Assembly (NCBI RefSeq): GCF_039548895.1
Contig: NZ_JBCLVG010000001.1
DNA length: 64,000 nucleotides
Direction: 5' to 3' (one strand)
Origin: Orlajensenia stereocauli
Lineage (GTDB): Bacteria; Actinomycetota; Actinomycetes; Actinomycetales; Microbacteriaceae
How positions within the stretch are numbered: position 1 is the first letter of the stretch; every line of letters starts with the position of its first letter. Below the pieces are notes generated by a model, which saw only the letters and a program-made list of their open reading frames with translations, was not told the DNA's origin and searched no databases. The position numbers and the translations under genes were made by a program. Positions 60,210-64,000 of this stretch are shown here, piece by piece.

Positions 60210-61406
60210 CTATTTCAGGAAGTCGGGGATGTCGATGTCCTCGCTGTCGTCGGCGAACGCAGGATCGGCGACGACCTGTTCGACGACACCGGAGTCGGCG
60301 GTCCAGACCGGCGAGTCCACGAGCTCCTCGATGTCGAACTCCCCGTCGAGGGAGTCGGCGGCCGTCGGGCTCACCGCGATGCCGACGGCGGCCGCGGCGG
60401 CACCGAGGCTGGCCTTGGTCTGGCCGGCCTTGCGGGCTGCCTCGTCGATCGGCTGCGGTTCTCCGCCGTCGAAGCCTGCGGCGATGACGGTGACCCGCAC
60501 CTCGTCACCCAGGGTGTCGTCGATGACGGCACCGAAGATGATGTTGGCCTCCGGGTGGACGGCCTCCTGCACGAGGCGCGCGGCGTCGTTGATCTCGAAG
60601 ATTCCGAGGTTCGATCCGCCCTGGATCGAGAGGAGCACGCCGTGCGCGCCGTCGATGGACGCCTCGAGCAGCGGGCTCGCCACGGCGAGCTCTGCTGCCT
60701 TGATGGCACGGTCGGCGCCACGCGAGGAGCCGATGCCCATAAGGGCGGAGCCTGCACCCTGCATGACGGACTTCACGTCGGCGAAGTCGAGGTTGATGAG
60801 TCCCGGCGTGGTGATGAGGTCGGTGATGCCCTGCACACCGGCCAGGAGCACCTGGTCGGCCGTCGAGAACGCCTCGAGCATGCTGATGCCGCGGTCGCTG
60901 ATCTCGAGCAGCCGGTCGTTCGGAACGACGATGAGGGTGTCGACCTCGTTCTTGAGGCTCGCGACGCCCTGCTCGGCCTGGGTCTGACGACGGCGTCCCT
61001 CGAAGCCGAACGGCTTCGTGACGACACCGATGGTGAGCGCTCCGATGGACTTGGCGATCCGGGCGACGACGGGTGCGCCGCCGGTTCCGGTTCCACCACC
61101 CTCTCCGGCAGTGACGAAGACCATGTCGGCCCCGGCGAGGGCCTCCTCGATCTCCTCGGCGTGGTCCTCGGCGGCGCGGCGGCCGACCTCGGGATCCGCT
61201 CCGGCACCGAGGCCGCGGGTGAGGTCGCGGCCCACGTCGAGCTTGACGTCGGCGTCGCTCATCAACAGTGCCTGGGCATCCGTGTTGATGGCGATGAACT
61301 CGACTCCGCGCAAGCCCAGTTCGATCATTCGATTGACGGCGTTGACGCCGCCGCCGCCGATTCCGACGACCTTGATGACGGCGAGGTAGTTCTGGTTTGT
61401 TGACAC
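60210..61406 (-). CDS. ftsZ: Cell division protein FtsZ
   Basis: A 398-residue tubulin-like GTPase that forms the Z-ring. The tubulin signature GEGGGTGTGG lies at 101-110, GIGGGGVNAVNRM at the N-terminus and NLDFADVKSVM at the T7 loop. The C-terminal peptide DSEDIDIPDFLK binds SepF. GTG 61406 has GGAGG upstream. A 205-base gap with an AT-rich stretch (61428-61490) separates it from ftsQ and is the likely promoter region; I could not pick out a convincing -35/-10 pair. Confidence 0.98.
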   Translation of the reverse strand: MSTNQNYLAVIKVVGIGGGGVNAVNRMIELGLRGVEFIAINTDAQALLMSDADVKLDVGRDLTRGLGAGADPEVGRRAAEDHAEEIEEALAGADMVFVTAGEGGGTGTGGAPVVARIAKSIGALTIGVVTKPFGFEGRRRQTQAEQGVASLKNEVDTLIVVPNDRLLEISDRGISMLEAFSTADQVLLAGVQGITDLITTPGLINLDFADVKSVMQGAGSALMGIGSSRGADRAIKAAELAVASPLLEASIDGAHGVLLSIQGGSNLGIFEINDAARLVQEAVHPEANIIFGAVIDDTLGDEVRVTVIAAGFDGGEPQPIDEAARKAGQTKASLGAAAAAVGIAVSPTAADSLDGEFDIEELVDSPVWTADSGVVEQVVADPAFADDSEDIDIPDFLK

Positions 61407-61611
61407 GTCCGGCCTCCGGTTGAAACCCTAAACCTCAAGTGGAAGCTTAAAGTTATGCTGGGTATGCATTTCTTGACTTGACGTTAGGTCGACCGGGGCG
61501 AAGCGGGTCAGACAAGCGCGGGCGTGTCGGAACACCGGGCCGAAAGTCGCCGCGCTGACACCGATTCCCACGGGAACCGGGCGGATGCCGGACGGAATCC
61601 GGAGGCGATCG

Positions 61612-62718
61612 TCAGCTGTAGACGGGACTCGACGGCGATGAGACGTCGTAGTTCGCCGCACCGGGAGCGACGGCCAGGAGCCTCGCGAGCACCGTCGCCT
61701 TGATGACCGAGTCGTCGGCGCTCCCCCAGACTATGGACGGGCCACCGGCGAGCTGCAGCGTGACATCGTCCCGGGTCCCGGCCGTGACGGAGTCCAGGCC
61801 CGCGCGGAGGTCGGCCGGGAGCGCCCGGACCACCTCTCCGGCTGCGGCCAGAGCCGTCGGCGTCGGGGTGTCGAGAAGCGGGTAGCCGGCCGGTCGCTCG
61901 GGAGAGGACGAGATGACGACGCCGGCGGAGTCGACGAGCTCGAATCCGGCATCAGTGGTCCGCGCACCGATCGGGTCGCGCTCGACGATGCGGATGACGA
62001 GGGTGTCGGGCGGATGACTCTCGGTCGAGTAGCTCTGGATGAGGGTCATGCCCGAGAGCTTCTCGCGCACGGCGGCGAGGTCGATGAGGGGCAGCGGCGT
62101 GCCGAGCTGGTCGCTCAGTGCCGTGACGATCTGCGTGGGAGCCACGCGCTGGGCACCCTCAACCGTGACGACGCGCAGCGCCATCATCGGCGAGAAGGCC
62201 GTGCCGGCGACGACCAGCACCATCGCGAGCAGTGCTCCCCCGCTGATGAGCCAGGTACGGCGACGACGACGGGACGCTGCGGTGAAGCGGCGCACCTCCG
62301 CGCGCTCGTAGCGCTTGCGGCCGCGTCTGGCCGCGCGGATGCCTGCGGCCGTTGCCCAGGCGGAGCGAGCGGGCTCGTCCGGTCCTGTGGCTGCGGAGGT
62401 CTCGGTCGAGCCTGAGGACGCCTCGGACCAACCGCCGACGGATGCCGCCGTCGACGCACCCTTCGCCGACCGCGATCCGCGTGTCTTCCTGGCCGCGCGG
62501 CGCTCGGCCTCGGCGGCTGCGGTGGCTGCCGCCGCCTCGGCGGCCTCCCGATCAAAGAGGATCACCGGCGCGACGGAATCGACGGATGCCGAATGTGCGG
62601 CATCCGTCATCGTCTTCTTCTTCTTCGTCGACGTCGTCGACGACTGGGGTGCGTCGGACTGGGGCTGCGCCGGCCGTTTGCCCGCCGGCGGCGGCTCGAA
62701 GCCCTGCGGCCGCTTCAT
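61612..62718 (-). CDS. ftsQ: Cell division protein FtsQ (DivIB)
   Basis: A 368-residue bitopic division protein. A long cytoplasmic N-terminus of about 150 residues, rich in Ala, Ser, Lys and Arg, precedes one helix (LISGGALLAMVLVVAGTAF). Outside lie the POTRA domain (RVVTVEGAQRVAPTQIVTAL) and the beta domain to the C-terminus. It links FtsZ-ring proteins to septal wall synthesis by FtsW and FtsI. It lies 13 bases after murC. Confidence 0.95.
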   Translation of the reverse strand: MKRPQGFEPPPAGKRPAQPQSDAPQSSTTSTKKKKTMTDAAHSASVDSVAPVILFDREAAEAAAATAAAEAERRAARKTRGSRSAKGASTAASVGGWSEASSGSTETSAATGPDEPARSAWATAAGIRAARRGRKRYERAEVRRFTAASRRRRRTWLISGGALLAMVLVVAGTAFSPMMALRVVTVEGAQRVAPTQIVTALSDQLGTPLPLIDLAAVREKLSGMTLIQSYSTESHPPDTLVIRIVERDPIGARTTDAGFELVDSAGVVISSSPERPAGYPLLDTPTPTALAAAGEVVRALPADLRAGLDSVTAGTRDDVTLQLAGGPSIVWGSADDSVIKATVLARLLAVAPGAANYDVSSPSSPVYS

Positions 62719-62731
62719 CGGGCGGACCGCC

Positions 62732-64000
62732 TCATTCGCGCTCGGCCTCGAGCGAACCGAGCAGCTGCGGAACGATGCGGTAGACGTCGCCGCATCCGAG
62801 CGTGATCACGAAGTCGCCGTCGCGGGCGATCGAGGCCGTGTGGTCTGCAGCAGCCTGCCAGTCGGGCACGAAGGCGACGTGTGAGGCATCGGTGAACCGC
62901 TCGCTGACGAGGGCGCCGGTGACTCCGGGCTCCGGGTCCTCGCGGGCTCCGTAGACGTCGAGCACGACGGTCTCGTCCGCGTACTGCTCAAGCACGTCGG
63001 CGAACTCCTGGGCGAACAGGCGCGTACGGCTGTACAGGTGAGGCTGGTGCACGGCGATGATGCGACCATCGCCCACGACGGTGCGCGCAGCGGAGAGGGC
63101 TGCGGCGACCTCGGTCGGGTGGTGCGCGTAGTCGTCGTAGACGCTCACGCCGCGCACTGTTCCGTGCAGCTGGAAGCGGCGCTCGGTTCCGCCGAACTGG
63201 GCGATGGCGGCCAGCGAGGCCGCCGGGTCGAGGCCGACGCTCACGAGCACCGCGAAGGCGCCGGCGGCGTTGATGGCGTTGTGCACGCCGGGGATGCGCA
63301 GCTGGGCGCGGTACTCCTCGCCCTTCCACGACAGGGTGAAGGCGACGGGGCCGTCTGTGGCCACGTCGAAGACGCGCACGTCGGCATCTGCGGCCTGGCC
63401 GAAGGTGATGACGTTGCCGCCGGTCAGAGCAGCGCCGACGCGCACCGCTCCCGGATCGTCGGAGGAGATGACGACGGTCTCGCTCGCGGCCGAGGCGAAG
63501 TCGACGAAGGCCTGCTGGAACGCCTCGAGAGAGCCGTAGTGATCGAGGTGGTCGGGGTCGACGTTCGTGATCAGGGCGACGGAGGTGTCGTAGAGCAGGA
63601 ATGACCCGTCGGACTCGTCGGCCTCGACGACGAACAGCTCGCCATCGCCGCGGGCTGAACTGACACCCAGGGTGTCGATGACGCCGCCGTTGACGAAGCT
63701 CGGGTCCTCTCCGAGGCCGAGCAGTCCGGTGACGATCATGCCGGTCGAGGTCGTCTTGCCGTGCGCGCCGGCGACGGCGATGAGCCGCTGACCGGAGACG
63801 AGCCAGGCGAGGGCCTGCGAGCGGTGGAGCACGGGCAGGCCGCGCTCGAGCGCGAGCTGGTACTCGGGGTTGTCCTGCCAGAGCGCTCCGGTGACGACGA
63901 GGGTGTCCGCGTCGCCGACGTTGGCGGCATCGTGGCCGATGTGCACCGTCGCGCCCAGATCGCGCAGGGCCTGCACGTTGGCGGAGTCGCGCACGTCGGA
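62732..64000 (-). CDS. murC: UDP-N-acetylmuramate--L-alanine ligase, 5' end beyond the window
   Basis: About 423 residues of the Mur ligase are visible; the N-terminal Rossmann domain is cut by the window edge. ATP binding is marked by VAGAHGKTTSTGMIV, the middle domain by VDPDHLDHYGSLE and YAHHPTEVAAAL, and the C-terminal domain by QPHLYSRTRLF. It adds L-Ala to UDP-MurNAc in the cytoplasm. Its place before ftsQ-ftsZ is the standard dcw order. Confidence 0.97.
   Translation of the reverse strand, partial: SDVRDSANVQALRDLGATVHIGHDAANVGDADTLVVTGALWQDNPEYQLALERGLPVLHRSQALAWLVSGQRLIAVAGAHGKTTSTGMIVTGLLGLGEDPSFVNGGVIDTLGVSSARGDGELFVVEADESDGSFLLYDTSVALITNVDPDHLDHYGSLEAFQQAFVDFASAASETVVISSDDPGAVRVGAALTGGNVITFGQAADADVRVFDVATDGPVAFTLSWKGEEYRAQLRIPGVHNAINAAGAFAVLVSVGLDPAASLAAIAQFGGTERRFQLHGTVRGVSVYDDYAHHPTEVAAALSAARTVVGDGRIIAVHQPHLYSRTRLFAQEFADVLEQYADETVVLDVYGAREDPEPGVTGALVSERFTDASHVAFVPDWQAAADHTASIARDGDFVITLGCGDVYRIVPQLLGSLEAERE

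Noticed and set aside
61407..61611. A sigma-70 promoter for ftsZ in the ftsQ-ftsZ gap
   Set aside because: The stretch is AT-rich and likely holds a promoter, but no -35 and -10 pair with acceptable spacing could be chosen on the minus strand.

Overview
The window is high-GC actinobacterial chromosome. It combines SepF-YggT-DivIVA beside ftsZ, SepH, the actinobacterial DUF3000, DUF3093, DUF3159, DUF3710, DUF4193 and DUF6504 families, and paired clpP1/clpP2. Together these fit the Microbacteriaceae, though the genus cannot be read from the sequence. Most of the window is ordinary core genome. I see no prophage, insertion sequence or CRISPR array.

Layout. 1-4.5 kb: a glycoside catabolic operon (GH38 alpha-mannosidase and a GPH symporter), with the start of a secreted protein at the edge. 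4.7-5.5 kb: a tRNA cluster (Gly, Cys and Val on minus, Val on plus) with a decayed extra tRNA-Val copy. 5.6-10.7 kb: a small membrane protein, an HtrA-like protease, and a glutaminase/MFS/CDF-like operon. 10.8-14 kb: a frameshifted PemK/MazF-like gene, an ammonium transporter with a GlnR-like site, and ZapE. 14-18.6 kb: sulfurtransferase, SufE-like protein, alpha/beta hydrolase, DUF3000 and RNase D. 18.7-22.1 kb: fadA-fadB beta-oxidation. 22.1-26.5 kb: a DarT-like protein, a MerR/aldo-keto reductase unit and dxs. 26.6-34.4 kb: an HTH-only LysR-like protein, aconitase with two candidate operators, DUF3159-DUF3710-dut, DUF3093, DUF4193, sepH, and DUF6504 behind a LexA box. 34.4-41.8 kb: a membrane protein, a benE gene broken by an in-frame stop, clpX-clpP2-clpP1, a TPR protein, tig and two tRNAs. 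41.9-52.6 kb: membrane and hydrolase genes, a ScyD/ScyE-like secreted protein, pyrD, nrdR, a VOC/AraC pair, hisD, a flavin reductase and a GNAT. 52.7-64 kb: dnaE, rluD, lspA, divIVA (wag31), yggT, sepF, yggS, ftsZ, ftsQ and partial murC, which is the division and cell-wall cluster.

How the genes fit together. The last 12 kb build the divisome and polar growth machinery: FtsZ, the membrane anchor SepF, FtsQ, DivIVA, and peptidoglycan precursor synthesis by MurC. SepH at 33 kb and ZapE at 13 kb are further division-linked genes. The Clp block plus trigger factor is the proteostasis core. FadA and FadB perform the last three steps of beta-oxidation, and aconitase passes carbon on through the TCA cycle.

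No unmistakably new multi-gene system stands out. The best leads are regulatory or involve broken genes: the 18-bp palindrome and iron-box-like site before aconitase, the LexA box before an orphan DUF6504 gene, a leaderless MerR promoter with a 19-bp spacer, an orphan DarT-like protein, three inverted repeats with 50-55 base spacers, the tRNA-Val remnant, and the benE and pemK-like genes, each disrupted by one base change.
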